From positions 1-64,000 of the forward strand of contig NZ_UTBG01000147.1 in NCBI RefSeq assembly GCF_900580675.1: a DNA stretch of 64,000 bases, written 5' to 3'. The position numbers were made by a program, and so were the translations under genes. Source of the stretch: Pseudomonas viridiflava. Lineage in GTDB: Bacteria; Pseudomonadota; Gammaproteobacteria; Pseudomonadales; Pseudomonadaceae. Numbering within the stretch: position 1 is the first letter of the stretch; each line of letters begins with the position of its first letter. A model generated the notes under the pieces. The model saw only the letters and a list, made by a program, of their open reading frames with translations. It was not told where the DNA came from and searched no databases. Positions 9,143-17,765 of the stretch are shown piece by piece.

Positions 9143-9171
9143 ATTCTACGGCAAAAAAAATCTAAAGGTAA
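9143..9171 (-). promoter_or_regulatory. Candidate sigma-70 promoter for the acnB leader
   Basis: On the minus strand TAGAAT (9148-9143) is a 5 of 6 match to the -10 consensus. TTACCT (9171-9166) is a weak -35 at 17-base spacing. Transcription would start near 9136, just ahead of the nested stems, giving a leader of roughly 270 bases for acnB. The call rests on motif match and position only. Confidence 0.4.
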
Positions 9172-9257
9172 GTTGCCCAACCAAGTTTGCTGGGTGATCA
9201 ACCTTAGACAAAGGGCTAACATGGCGCACTGTTTCGCTGATTTGCGTGTTGTTGCCC

Positions 9258-9731
9258 ATGTCCAATCAAACCATCAAGACCCCCTGCGTCGGCCTGTGCT
9301 CCACGGTTTACGGCGATCTGGTGTGCCGTGGCTGCAAGCGCTTCCACCATGAAGTAATTTTGTGGAATGGCTATAACGAGGAAGAAAAACGCGCGGTCTG
9401 GCTGCGATTGGAGCAGCTGTTGGTGCAGGTGATGGCTGGCAAGTTGGAGATTTTTGATCCCAAGACCCTGCGCGGGCAGCTTGAGGCGCGCAAGATTCGC
9501 TTTGTGCCGCACCAGTCGGAGTATTGCTGGGCGTATCAGTTGATCGCGCGTGGGGCGCGGGTGATTTCCAATCTGGAGGCTTATGGGATGGTGTTGTTGC
9601 CGGAGTTTCGCGATTGGAGCTTGTTGGATTTGCGTGATGCCATTGATCGGGAGTTTTTCATTTTGTCTGAGGCGCATTACCAGCGGTATATCGCGCCGGG
9701 GTTTTTGAAAGATGCGTTTGATCGGTTGTAG
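9258..9731 (+). CDS. DUF1289 domain-containing protein
   Basis: A 157-residue protein. The N-terminal DUF1289 signature is TPCVGLCST followed by CRGCKRFHHEVILWNGYNEEEK. Three cysteines, conserved in the family, suggest metal or Fe-S binding. The C-terminal two thirds carries no domain I recognise. The family is widespread in proteobacteria and its function is unknown. I started it at MSNQTIKTPC (ATG 9258), the usual family N-terminus, rather than four codons upstream. The gene is followed by a long repeat-rich noncoding stretch. Confidence 0.85.
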   Translation: MSNQTIKTPCVGLCSTVYGDLVCRGCKRFHHEVILWNGYNEEEKRAVWLRLEQLLVQVMAGKLEIFDPKTLRGQLEARKIRFVPHQSEYCWAYQLIARGARVISNLEAYGMVLLPEFRDWSLLDLRDAIDREFFILSEAHYQRYIAPGFLKDAFDRL

Positions 9732-9786
9732 AGGGGGGCGGTTTTTGTTTTGAGTACATATCCGTTGCTGCGGTAACGGCGTCGTA

Positions 9787-9888
9787 GGGTCCCGCTCTTA
9801 CAGCGGGTCACTTTTGGAAGGACCCAAAAGTAACCAAAAAGTCCTCGCCCCAACACTCGGCACCTCGCCTCCGGCTCGGTGTGCCCGC
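9787..9888 (+). repeat. Left copy of a long inverted repeat
   Basis: This segment is the reverse complement, with modest divergence, of 10233-10350. Shared landmarks are GTCACTTTTG, CAAAAGTAACCAAAA, CACTCGGCACCTCGCCT and GGCTCGGTGTGCCCGC. The right copy has about 12 extra bases. The pair forms an interrupted palindrome with about 340 bases between the arms. Confidence 0.85.
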
Positions 9889-9893
9889 ACTCC

Positions 9894-9982
9894 GGCTTGA
9901 ATCCGTGGGCCGCCGCGATGGGCCATCCTTGGCCCAGCGCGGCTAACCCGGCGTCCTGCCGGGTTACCCACGGATTCAAGCC
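9894..9982. repeat. Perfect 16-base inverted repeat with internal hairpins
   Basis: GGCTTGAATCCGTGGG (9894-9909) is exactly complementary to CCCACGGATTCAAGCC (9967-9982). Two smaller hairpins sit inside: GGGCC with GGCCC around 9919-9934, and AACCCGGC with GCCGGGTT around 9945-9965. Together they make a compact, multi-armed palindromic unit. Confidence 0.85.
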
Positions 9983-10125
9983 TGCGTTCGGCCAGCGTGT
10001 TTGACGGGGCGCCTGAGATCAAAATCAAAAGCAAGAGCACAGCGGCCTGAAAGCCGACTTGAGTGGTTGAAGCAGATCAAGAGCGCAGAGCGAAAGCAGA
10101 TCTACAGCACGCAAAGCTGCTTTTC

Positions 10126-10213
10126 TGTGGGAGCTGGCTTGCCTGCGATGCGGGCAACTCGGTACATCCTTGATACACAGTCGATGCCTTCGCAGGCAAG
10201 CCAGCTCCCACAT
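10126..10213. repeat. REPIN (GTGGGAGCTGGC type)
   Basis: TGTGGGAGCTGGCTTGCC starts at 10126 and its inverted partner ends at 10213. Same subtype as the element at 6072. It lies between the two arms of the long inverted repeat. Confidence 0.9.
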
Positions 10214-10232
10214 TGGATTGAGTACAGCCTCA

Positions 10233-10350
10233 GCGGGCACACCGAGCCTAGGCGAGGTGCCGAGTGGTGGGGCAAGAGCCTTTTGGTTACTTTTGGCTGG
10301 GCCGGCATTCCGGCTCTTTTCAAAAGTGACTCGCCGTAAGGGCGAAACCC
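10233..10350 (-). repeat. Right copy of a long inverted repeat
   Basis: Inverted partner of 9787-9888 (see that entry). It ends about 55 bases before the pvdH promoter, so pvdH transcription is probably insulated from the upstream gene by this block. Confidence 0.85.
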
Positions 10351-10403
10351 ATATCCGCCATCACCCAAAAACGGATCTGCCCCCAATCAAAAACCACAAC
10401 AAC

Positions 10404-10429
10404 CCTAAATCCCCCCCACGCTTATGCGT
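10404..10429 (+). promoter_or_regulatory. Iron-starvation (PvdS) promoter of pvdH
   Basis: CCTAAATCCC contains TAAAT at 10406-10410, followed after exactly 16 bases by CGT at 10427-10429. TAAAT-N16/17-CGT is the established -35/-10 pattern for the extracytoplasmic sigma factor PvdS, which drives pyoverdine genes when iron is scarce. It lies about 95 bases ahead of the pvdH ATG. Confidence 0.85.
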
Positions 10430-10523
10430 TTCCAGAACAGGAAATCCGTGCGCATGCCCTTGGGCCAGACGCCAACGGATCGGCAGTTTGGTCACCATCA
10501 TCAGCGTATTGAGGGATCGAGAG

Positions 10524-11936
10524 ATGTCAGTCGCTACCAGTCGTATCGAAGACGCCCCGGTGCATGCAAGCCAGGCGCCCGCGGAAACGCTCTACCAGTT
10601 CGAAGAAACCCCCTTGCTCGCCCGCCAGCGCCAGCAGGAGTCCAACGCCCGCAGTTACCCGCGCCGCATCCCCCTTGCGCTCAAGCGCGCCAAGGGCATC
10701 TACGTGGAAGACGTCGAAGGCCGCAGCTTCATCGACTGCCTCGCCGGCGCCGGCACCCTGGCGTTGGGCCACAACCACCCGGTGGTGATCGAGGCCATCC
10801 AGCAAGTGCTGAGCGACGAACTGCCCCTGCACACCCTGGACCTGACCACCCCGGTCAAAGACCAGTTCGTGCAAGACCTGTTCGGCCTGCTGCCGGCAGA
10901 GCTGGCCCGCGAAGCCAAGATCCAGTTCTGCGGCCCGACCGGCACCGATGCCGTGGAAGCCGCGTTGAAACTGGTGCGCACCGCCACCGGCCGCAGCACG
11001 GTGCTGTCGTTCCAGGGCGGTTATCACGGCATGAGCCAGGGCGCGTTGAGCCTGATGGGCAGCCTGGGGCCGAAGAAACCCTTGGGCGCCTTGCTCGGCA
11101 ATGGCGTGCAGTTTTTGCCCTACCCCTACGATTACCGCTGCCCGTTCGGCCTGGGTGGTGCGGAAGGTGTGCGGGTCAATCTGCATTACCTGGAAAACCT
11201 GCTGAATGACCCGGAAGCCGGGGTGCTGTTGCCGGCTGCCGTGATCGTTGAAGTGGTCCAGGGCGAGGGTGGCGTGATCCCGGCCGATCTCGACTGGCTG
11301 CGCGGCCTGCGGCGCATTACCGAACAAGCTGGTGTGGCCTTGATCGTCGATGAAATCCAGAGTGGGTTCGGCCGTACCGGCAAGATGTTTGCCTTCGAAC
11401 ATGCCGGCATCATCCCGGACGTGGTGGTGCTGTCCAAGGCCATCGGCGGCAGCCTGCCGTTGGCGGTGGTGGTGTATCGCGACTGGCTCGACACCTGGTT
11501 GCCGGGCGCGCATGCCGGTACTTTCCGGGGCAATCAGATGGCCATGGCGGCGGGTTCGGCGGTGATGCGCTACCTCAAGGAACACGACCTGGCCGGCCAC
11601 GCGGCGGCCATGGGCGAGCGCCTGGGCGAACACTTGCGCATCCTGCAGCGCGACTTCCCGCATCTGGGTGATATTCGCGGCCGTGGGTTGATGCTCGGGG
11701 TCGAACTGGTCAACCCCGATGGCACGCCTGACATTCAGGGCCACCCACCGGTGCATCGCCAGTTGGCGCCGCTGGTGCAGCGTGAGTGCCTCAAGCGCGG
11801 CCTGATCCTGGAACTCGGCGGCCGGCATGGCAGCGTGGTGCGTTTCCTGCCGCCGCTGGTGATTACCGCCATTGAAGTGGACCGGGTCGCCGAGATCTTC
11901 GGGCGCGCCCTGGCGGCAGCGGTCGCCAGCCTCTAA
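10524..11936 (+). CDS. pvdH: L-2,4-diaminobutyrate:2-oxoglutarate aminotransferase (pyoverdine precursor)
   Basis: A 470-residue class-III PLP aminotransferase, close to the 469 residues of P. aeruginosa PvdH. PvdH makes L-2,4-diaminobutyrate from aspartate semialdehyde, a building block of the pyoverdine chromophore. The cofactor site shows [14 protein letters not shown], the [12 protein letters not shown] motif and the PLP lysine in VLSKAIGGS (Lys305). I chose the ATG at 10524 ([13 protein letters not shown]); a longer in-frame reading back to 10170 runs through REP sequence and the promoter. The PvdS-type promoter and the following mbtH-like gene (83-base gap) support the pyoverdine assignment. 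Confidence 0.93.
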   Translation: MSVATSRIEDAPVHASQAPAETLYQFEETPLLARQRQQESNARSYPRRIPLALKRAKGIYVEDVEGRSFIDCLAGAGTLALGHNHPVVIEAIQQVLSDELPLHTLDLTTPVKDQFVQDLFGLLPAELAREAKIQFCGPTGTDAVEAALKLVRTATGRSTVLSFQGGYHGMSQGALSLMGSLGPKKPLGALLGNGVQFLPYPYDYRCPFGLGGAEGVRVNLHYLENLLNDPEAGVLLPAAVIVEVVQGEGGVIPADLDWLRGLRRITEQAGVALIVDEIQSGFGRTGKMFAFEHAGIIPDVVVLSKAIGGSLPLAVVVYRDWLDTWLPGAHAGTFRGNQMAMAAGSAVMRYLKEHDLAGHAAAMGERLGEHLRILQRDFPHLGDIRGRGLMLGVELVNPDGTPDIQGHPPVHRQLAPLVQRECLKRGLILELGGRHGSVVRFLPPLVITAIEVDRVAEIFGRALAAAVASL

Positions 11937-12019
11937 TTTTTTGCGAGCTTGAAACGTTTCTACAGATATCAGCGCTGCGCGTGGTGCGCAGTCAGCCCTT
12001 TGAGCGATGGAGAACAGCA

Positions 12020-12244
12020 ATGACCTCAGTATTTGACCGCGACGACATCCTGTTTCAGGTAGTGGTCAACCACGAAGAACAGTATTCCATCTGGCCGGAT
12101 TACAAGGCCGTGCCGGAAGGCTGGCGCACGGTGGGCAAAAGCGGCATGAAGAAAGAGTGCCTGGCCTACATCGAAGAAACCTGGACCGATATGCGCCCGT
12201 TGAGCCTGCGCCAGAAGATGGACGGTGCCGTCGTCGCCGGTTGA
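12020..12244 (+). CDS. MbtH-like protein of the pyoverdine pathway
   Basis: A 74-residue MbtH-family protein. These bind and activate adenylation domains of nonribosomal peptide synthetases. The family signature is intact: [10 protein letters not shown], then [11 protein letters not shown], and [16 protein letters not shown] near the C-terminus. It follows pvdH by 83 bases on the same strand with GGAGAA ahead of its ATG and no iron-starvation box of its own, so it is probably co-transcribed with pvdH. No NRPS gene lies in this window; its partners would be the pyoverdine synthetases elsewhere in the genome. Confidence 0.95.
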   Translation: MTSVFDRDDILFQVVVNHEEQYSIWPDYKAVPEGWRTVGKSGMKKECLAYIEETWTDMRPLSLRQKMDGAVVAG

Positions 12245-12259
12245 TTCACCGCAACTCAT

Positions 12260-12287
12260 TGTGGGAGGGGGCAAGCCCCCTCCCACA
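12260..12287. repeat. Compact REP palindrome, possible shared terminator
   Basis: TGTGGGAGGGGGC is directly followed by AA and its complement GCCCCCTCCCACA, a 13-pair perfect hairpin. It sits between the convergent mbtH-like gene (ends 12244) and the amidohydrolase gene (ends 12295). It could stop transcription from both sides, although it lacks a good T-run. Confidence 0.8.
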
Positions 12288-12294
12288 TAAAGCG

Positions 12295-13641
12295 TTATTG
12301 TGGTGTGTTGGTGTACAGGTAATCCGTCGCCAACGACGCCAGCGTCCTCACGCCCACCACTAACGCCGACTCATCCACAAAGAAGCCCGGATTATGGTTC
12401 GGTGCGGCTTTGCTCATGTCCTGATCCCTCGGCGTCACCCCCAGAAACACAAACAGCCCCGGCGCTTCCTTGGCGTAAAACGAGAAGTCCTCGGCGCCGC
12501 CCACCAGCGGGCCTTGCACCACATCATCGTTGGCCGCCCAGCGCAGGCTTGGCAGCATTTTTTCGGTCAGGGCCGGGTTGTTGATGGTCGGGTCGTACTT
12601 CTCGATGATCGTGACTTCGGCTTTGGCACCGCCGCTTTCGGCGATTTTCTCGACGGTCTGGCGCACGTCCGCATGCAGCTTCTGGCGAATGCCATAGTCG
12701 TAGGAACGGATGGTGCCGCTCATGTCCAGCGACTCGGGAATGATGTTGTAGCGTGTGCCGCCATTGATGGTGCCGATGCTCACTACCGAAGGAAACGAGG
12801 AAATATCGGTGCGGCGGCTGACCACGGTCTGCAGGCCGACAATGGTCTGCGCGCCTACGGTAATCGGGTCGATCCCGTCCCAGGGCCGGCCGGCATGCGT
12901 CTGTTTGCCGAGGATCTTGATGCGCAGGTCATCCGAGCTGGCCAGCGTCGGGCCCGGGCGGTAGGCGATTTGGCCGGCGGGTACACCGGCCCACACGTGC
13001 AGGCCGAACACCGCATCCGGCTTGGGCGCCTTCATCACGCCTTCCTGCACCATCATTTTCGCGCCCCAGGTGTTTTTGCCATCGGGGATAAAATCGCTCG
13101 GGCCTTCTTCGGCCGGCTGGAAGTAAAACACCACGGTGCCGGGCAAGCGGTCGCGCATGCCTGTAAGGATTTTCGCCGTGCTCAGCAGGATCGCCGTGTG
13201 GGCGTCGTGGCCGCAGGCGTGCATCACGTCGACTTCCTTGCCCAGGTAGGTGCCTTTGGCCTTGGAGGCGAAAGGCAGGTCGGAGACTTCCTTGACCGGC
13301 AATGCGTCCATGTCGGCGCGCAGCGCCACGGTCGGTCCCGGCAGGCCACCTTTCAAAATGGCGACGACGCCGGTGCGGGCCACGCCGGTCTTGACCTCAA
13401 GACCCAGGTCGCGCAGCTGCTTGGCGACCAGTTCGGCGGTGCGGGTTTCGGTATTGCCCAGCTCAGGGTGGGCGTGAATATCGCGACGGGTTTCAAGCAA
13501 GGTCGGCTCGAGGTTTTTCGCCTGGGCGGCGATTTCCTCCCGGGCGCTGTCCTGGCCACTGCTGGCGGCTATCACCACACTGCTGGCGGCGCCGCAGAGC
13601 AAACCGAAAACCCACTGGTGTGTCAGACCGTTCAAACGCAT
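12295..13641 (-). CDS. Exported M20-family amidohydrolase
   Basis: A 448-residue protein of the M20D amidohydrolase/peptidase family (IAA-amino acid hydrolase, hippurate hydrolase and N-acyl-amino acid deacylase relatives). An N-terminal signal peptide (GLLCGAASSVVIAASS) indicates export to the periplasm. Metal-binding motifs are HACGHDAH (His141 onward) and PAEEGPSDF. The dimerisation domain lies in between (GKQTHAGRPWDGIDP). The substrate is likely an N-acylated amino acid or small peptide, not determinable here. It is followed 17 bases upstream on the same strand by the stop of the MscS gene, so the two may be transcribed together. Confidence 0.88.
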   Translation of the reverse strand: MRLNGLTHQWVFGLLCGAASSVVIAASSGQDSAREEIAAQAKNLEPTLLETRRDIHAHPELGNTETRTAELVAKQLRDLGLEVKTGVARTGVVAILKGGLPGPTVALRADMDALPVKEVSDLPFASKAKGTYLGKEVDVMHACGHDAHTAILLSTAKILTGMRDRLPGTVVFYFQPAEEGPSDFIPDGKNTWGAKMMVQEGVMKAPKPDAVFGLHVWAGVPAGQIAYRPGPTLASSDDLRIKILGKQTHAGRPWDGIDPITVGAQTIVGLQTVVSRRTDISSFPSVVSIGTINGGTRYNIIPESLDMSGTIRSYDYGIRQKLHADVRQTVEKIAESGGAKAEVTIIEKYDPTINNPALTEKMLPSLRWAANDDVVQGPLVGGAEDFSFYAKEAPGLFVFLGVTPRDQDMSKAAPNHNPGFFVDESALVVGVRTLASLATDYLYTNTPQ

Positions 13642-13658
13642 AAGGACCTCTCCTGAGT

Positions 13659-15824
13659 TTATTGTTGTAGATCTTTCTCCTGCACGGAGCCTGCGGTCAC
13701 CACCTGCACACTCAAGCGCGGTGTGGCCAAATCGAGCCCGGCTTCATCCAGATGGCGCTTGAGCGACAGGTTGAACGCCCGCGACACTTCCCACTGCTTG
13801 ATCGGCGCGGTCTTGAACCGCGCCCGCAGGATCGCGCTGCCGGACTCAAAGCTTTCCACGCCCTGGATCTCCAGCGGCGACCAGATATTGCGGCGCTGCA
13901 GCGGGTCGTTGCGCATCTTCTGGCCGACGTCGCGCATCAGCTTGATCGCGTCGTCGATTTCCATGTTGTAGGGGATCGCCACCCGGAAGATCGCGTAGCC
14001 GAACTCCCGGGAGTAGTTCTTGATGCTCTTGATTTCGCTGAACGGGATGGTGTGCACGATGCCGTCGATATCGCGCAGGCGCACGGTACGGATAGTCAGG
14101 CCTTCGACGGTGCCGAGGTGGCCGCCGACGTCCACGTAGTCATCGATGGCCAGGGAGTCTTCGATGATGATGAACAGGCCGGTGATCAAGTCCGCCACCA
14201 ATGACTGTGCACCAAAACCGATGGCCAGGCCGATTACACCGGCACCGGCCAGCAACGGCGTGACGTTCATGCCCATGTTCGCCAGGGCGACAATCGCGGC
14301 AATGATAAAAATGGTCACGAACAGCACGTTGCGGATCAGCGGCATCATGGTCTGCGCACGCGCGTTGGCCAGGCCTTTGCGCGAGCGGGTGAGGGCGTGG
14401 TGGATCGCGGTGTCGCTGAGGATCCAGATCAGCCAGGCAAACAGCAAGGTGCCGGCCAGGCCGAACAGTTTGACGCTGACTTCGTGGCCATCGCCTTCGG
14501 TAAAGCGGATCAGCGAGAGGCCCCAGACCCGCAGGCCCAACTCGATAAACACCAGCCACACCACCAGGTGAGCCAGGGTGTAGACGAAGCTTTTCAGGCG
14601 CTCGGAATACAGCGCATGGCGCTTGTGCCCGCGTTGCGGCTTGAGCGCGTGGCGGCGCACCAGGCCGTTGATGACCATGCACAACACCAGCAACACCGTG
14701 CACAACAGCGACTGGCGCAGGGCGGTGCTGGTGTCGCCGGCGGACAGGAAGGTGGCAAACAAGGAGATGCCCACCAGCAGCAGGGCCGGGATGTACCAGA
14801 AGGAGCCGATGATCGACAGGGTGTCGGTAAGCGCGCGGCGGGTGAGGCGGCGCGACAGCGGTTGGTTGCGGATCAAGTGCGCGATCGGGCGGCGGAAACG
14901 CAGGATAAATACGCCGGTGGACAACGCCGCCATCACATTGGCGACTGTCGCGGCCGTGTGGGCCAGGTGCTGGCCGAGCGCCGCGACCAGCCGTGGGTCA
15001 CTCAAGGCTTCGCCAAAGGCGGCAAAGCTGCCGATCCACCAGAGTGGCCGGAATGCCTGGTGACGCAGGATGTAAAGCGCGCGGTGGCGGTGTGGGCCGT
15101 CGAGCAGGGAAAACGCAATCACACAAATAGCCGAGAAACAGGTGCCGACCACCAGCGCGTACGCCAGCACCATCGCCAGGGATTTGCCCAGGGACGACGG
15201 CAGCGCGTAGCTCAGGTACACGGTGATCACCAGCGCGATCAGCCACGGCCCGAGTTTGCGCAGGGCGAAGCGCAGCATGTCCCAGGTGCGCGGGTGTTGC
15301 GGCAATTCCTCGGGCAGGCCGAAGCGTTCGCGCACGCGGTGGCTGAGCCAGATCAGCGCGGCGGCCAGCAGGCTCCACACCGCCAGGATCAACGCAAAGC
15401 CAAAGATTATCGGCAGCCATTCGCTGGCCGGCAGCATCAGCGCACTGAACTCATCCCTGGCCAGGTCGACTTCATTGGACCAGCGTCCCAGCGGGCTGTC
15501 GGCGCCGGAAAACTGCTGCTCCAGGCCCGACAGCGTGCTGCCGATCAGCCCGAGCACGCCTTGTTCGGCGGGCGGCTGGGCCTTTTGCGTAGCTTCGCGG
15601 AGCTTTTTCAGGTCGCTCAGCAGCTGGGTACGCTGCTGGTCGTTTTCCAGGGTCTTGATCACCTCATCCAGGGACTGGCCCAGCGGCACCTCGGCCTGGG
15701 GTTGGGTTTTGTTGGCGCTGCCCAACAGGCCAGGCAGGCCCACGGCCTGGGCGGGCGTGAGCGGCAGCAGTGTGAGCAGGGCGATCAGGCAGTAGCAGGG
15801 CAGGGCAAACAGACGGGAAAGCAC
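13659..15824 (-). CDS. Large MscS-family mechanosensitive channel (YbiO-like)
   Basis: A 721-residue inner-membrane protein: a signal peptide, a periplasmic segment (to about residue 130), some ten hydrophobic helices, then the MscS core. The pore helix LLAGAGVIGLAIGFGAQSLV and the beta-domain hallmark IEDSLAIDDYVDVGGHLGTVEG are clear. Length and architecture resemble E. coli YbiO rather than the small MscS. It should open under membrane tension during hypo-osmotic shock. The start is the GTG at 15824 (LSRLFALPCYC); no ATG is nearby and the ribosome site is weak, so the exact start is uncertain. Confidence 0.87.
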   Translation of the reverse strand: MLSRLFALPCYCLIALLTLLPLTPAQAVGLPGLLGSANKTQPQAEVPLGQSLDEVIKTLENDQQRTQLLSDLKKLREATQKAQPPAEQGVLGLIGSTLSGLEQQFSGADSPLGRWSNEVDLARDEFSALMLPASEWLPIIFGFALILAVWSLLAAALIWLSHRVRERFGLPEELPQHPRTWDMLRFALRKLGPWLIALVITVYLSYALPSSLGKSLAMVLAYALVVGTCFSAICVIAFSLLDGPHRHRALYILRHQAFRPLWWIGSFAAFGEALSDPRLVAALGQHLAHTAATVANVMAALSTGVFILRFRRPIAHLIRNQPLSRRLTRRALTDTLSIIGSFWYIPALLLVGISLFATFLSAGDTSTALRQSLLCTVLLVLCMVINGLVRRHALKPQRGHKRHALYSERLKSFVYTLAHLVVWLVFIELGLRVWGLSLIRFTEGDGHEVSVKLFGLAGTLLFAWLIWILSDTAIHHALTRSRKGLANARAQTMMPLIRNVLFVTIFIIAAIVALANMGMNVTPLLAGAGVIGLAIGFGAQSLVADLITGLFIIIEDSLAIDDYVDVGGHLGTVEGLTIRTVRLRDIDGIVHTIPFSEIKSIKNYSREFGYAIFRVAIPYNMEIDDAIKLMRDVGQKMRNDPLQRRNIWSPLEIQGVESFESGSAILRARFKTAPIKQWEVSRAFNLSLKRHLDEAGLDLATPRLSVQVVTAGSVQEKDLQQ

Positions 15825-15896
15825 GAGGCGGTCAACCTTGAAAACGACGAATTGACCGAGTGTACGAGGCCGCTATGCCAGATGCGAGTGCATTTG

Positions 15897-16073
15897 TCAT
15901 TCGGCCAGTTTGGCGAGGATCTTGTACACCACGGTGCCGAGGATCAGCAGCATGCCGATCCACATGCCGAACACGCCGAGGGCCTTGTCACGAAAGTTGA
16001 AGCCGACCGCAAGCATGATCATGCCGATCACGATAGGGATGAGCATCGCGTGGAAGGAGGACATGGAGATCAT
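15897..16073 (-). CDS. Small predicted membrane protein (58 residues)
   Basis: A short frame reading MISMSSFHAMLIPIVIGMIM onward with two hydrophobic helices (MLIPIVIGMIMLAVGF and VFGMWIGMLLILGTVVYKIL) separated by FRDKALG. The Pseudomonas-like codon pattern with G/C in third positions supports it being real. A second possible start is the ATG at 16064. No clear ribosome site precedes either. Function unknown; it lies just upstream of the MscS gene on the same strand, 72 bases away. Confidence 0.6.
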   Translation of the reverse strand: MISMSSFHAMLIPIVIGMIMLAVGFNFRDKALGVFGMWIGMLLILGTVVYKILAKLAE

Positions 16074-16166
16074 CGGGCGACGGCCTTGTCAGAGTGGGAA
16101 TTCTGACAAGTCTAGGCCGGATTACAGAAAATGCAGGTGATACAGGTCAGCTGTATCCAAAACTCA

Positions 16167-16258
16167 ATGTGGGAGCGGGCTTGCTCGCGAATGCTTAGTG
16201 TCAGCCACTGAATGAGTTGACTGATGCACCGCATTCGCGAGCAAGCCCGCTCCCACAT
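16167..16258. repeat. REPIN (GTGGGAGCGGGC type)
   Basis: ATGTGGGAGCGGGCTTGC at 16167 with the complementary arm ending at 16258; arms continue into TCGCGAATGC. This is the second REP subtype in the window. Confidence 0.9.
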
Positions 16259-16289
16259 ATTTGACCGAGTTAGCCTGAAAAATCAGAGA

Positions 16290-17579
16290 TCAGGGCAAAT
16301 CGCGGCTGGCGTAGAACGCGCCGAGTACCTTCACCAGGTGCGCCAGGTCATGGCTGCCGCACAGCTCACGGATAGAGTGCATGGCAAACGTCGGCAGGCC
16401 GATGTCCACGGTGCGCACGCCCAGGTGGCTGGCGGTGATCGGGCCGATGGTCGAGCCGCAGCCCATGTCGCTGCGCACCACAAAGCTCTGCACCGGCACT
16501 TCCTGGGCCATGCACAGGTGGCGGAAGAAACCGGCGGTTTCGCTGTTGGTGGCGTAGCGCTGGTTGCTGTTGACCTTGATCACCGGGCCGGCATTGAGCT
16601 TGGGCCCGTGGTTGGCGTCGTGCTTTTCGGCATAGTTGGGGTGTACGCCGTGGGCATTGTCGGCAGAGACCAACAGCGATTTCTGAACGGTCCGTACGAA
16701 CTCATCACCTTCCGGTAACAGGCGACGCAGGGTCTGCTCAAGCATCGGGCCATCGGCGCCGCAGGCTGAGCACGAGCCGACTTCTTCGTGGTCGTTGCAC
16801 ACCAGCACGCAGGTTTCGTCGGTTTCGCTGGTGAGCAAGGCTTGCAGGCCGGCGTAGCACGACAGCAGGTTGTCGAGGCGCGCACCGGCAATGAAGTCGC
16901 CGTTCAGGCCGATCACCGCGGCGCTTTGGGTGTCGTAGAAGCTCAGCTCGTAGTCGAGCACCACATCCGCATTCAGGCCGTGTTCCCTTGCCAGTTGCTC
17001 GGTGAGCACGGCGCGGAAGTCCACGCGCTCGTCACCGGCAAATTGCGCGAGGATCGGCGGCAGCTCGGTCTGGGCGTTGATCGCCCAACCCTGGTTGGCT
17101 TCACGGTTCAGGTGGATAGCCAGGTTGGGGATGATCGCGATGGGCAGCTTGAAGTCGATCAGCTGGCTCTCGACCTTGCCGTCGCGGCGGAAGGTCACGC
17201 GGCCGGCCAGTGACAGGTCGCGGTCGAACCACGGCGCCAGCAGCGCACCGCCGTAGACTTCCACGCCCAGCTGCCAGAAGCCCTGGCGCTGCAGCTCGGG
17301 CTGAGGCTTGACCCGCAGACACGGGCTGTCGGTGTGGGCGCCGACCAGGCGAATCCCGCCCAGCAGCGGCGAGTGGCGGCCAAGCTTGAAGGCGATGATC
17401 GAGGAGTCGTTGCGGGTCACGTAATAGCGACCGTTGGCCTCGGTGGTCCAGGTTTCGCGCTCGTCGAGGCGCTGGTAACCCGCCGCTTCCAGGCGCTGGG
17501 CGAGGGCGGCAGTGGCATGAAAAGGAGTAGGGGAGGCCTTGAGGAAGTCGATCAGGCCTTGATTCAACGCTTCGCGCAT
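16290..17579 (-). CDS. apeB: M18-family aminopeptidase
   Basis: A 429-residue M18 (aspartyl aminopeptidase-like) metallopeptidase, normal family length. It would remove N-terminal residues from peptides in the cytoplasm. Motifs include [14 protein letters not shown] with a metal-binding His, the DHEEVGS motif with the catalytic and metal-binding Glu pair, and [16 protein letters not shown] near the C-terminus. The start at 17579 ([17 protein letters not shown]) is the usual one. Flanked on both sides by REPINs of the same subtype, so it is transcribed alone. Confidence 0.92.
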   Translation of the reverse strand: MREALNQGLIDFLKASPTPFHATAALAQRLEAAGYQRLDERETWTTEANGRYYVTRNDSSIIAFKLGRHSPLLGGIRLVGAHTDSPCLRVKPQPELQRQGFWQLGVEVYGGALLAPWFDRDLSLAGRVTFRRDGKVESQLIDFKLPIAIIPNLAIHLNREANQGWAINAQTELPPILAQFAGDERVDFRAVLTEQLAREHGLNADVVLDYELSFYDTQSAAVIGLNGDFIAGARLDNLLSCYAGLQALLTSETDETCVLVCNDHEEVGSCSACGADGPMLEQTLRRLLPEGDEFVRTVQKSLLVSADNAHGVHPNYAEKHDANHGPKLNAGPVIKVNSNQRYATNSETAGFFRHLCMAQEVPVQSFVVRSDMGCGSTIGPITASHLGVRTVDIGLPTFAMHSIRELCGSHDLAHLVKVLGAFYASRDLP

Positions 17580-17654
17580 AAATAGCTCCAGACAGCAATG
17601 CGCGGAGTTTACCGTATTGGTTTGACTCGGTGGCGAGAACTGACGCAGAACTCA

Positions 17655-17746
17655 ATGTGGGAGCGGGCTTGCTCGCGAATGCGGTGGATCAGTCAGCGCA
17701 TCCAGTGACTGGCACACCGCATTCGCGAGCAAGCCCGCTCCCACAT
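17655..17746. repeat. REPIN (GTGGGAGCGGGC type)
   Basis: Paired arms begin at 17655 and end at 17746, with TCGCGAATGCGGTG inside. Near-twin of the element at 16167, so the M18 gene is bracketed by two copies. Confidence 0.9.
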
Positions 17747-17765
17747 TTTGATTGTATTACCAGCT

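Larger units (their letters stand above)
8863..9257. other. Intergenic region between acnB and the DUF1289 gene
   Basis: This 395-base divergent region holds the acnB ribosome site, the nested stems at 8974-9109, and the candidate acnB promoter. No open frame in it looks coding. The promoter for the plus-strand DUF1289 gene should lie around 9180-9235, but I cannot pick one confidently. Confidence 0.7.
9732..10523. other. Repeat-rich noncoding block between the DUF1289 gene and pvdH
   Basis: About 790 bases without a credible gene. It contains a pair of roughly 100-base inverted copies (9787-9888 and 10233-10350), a perfect 16-base inverted repeat (9894-9909 with 9967-9982), a REPIN (10126-10213), and the PvdS-type promoter of pvdH. 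Open frames here are translations of repeats. Confidence 0.8.

Noticed and set aside
10170..10523. N-terminal extension of pvdH
   Set aside because: It consists of REP and inverted-repeat sequence and includes the PvdS promoter; the protein family begins at the ATG at 10524.
16167..17746. Repeated GTGGGAGC palindromes considered as a CRISPR array
   Set aside because: They are inverted pairs scattered singly between genes, not direct repeats with regular spacers, and no cas gene is present.
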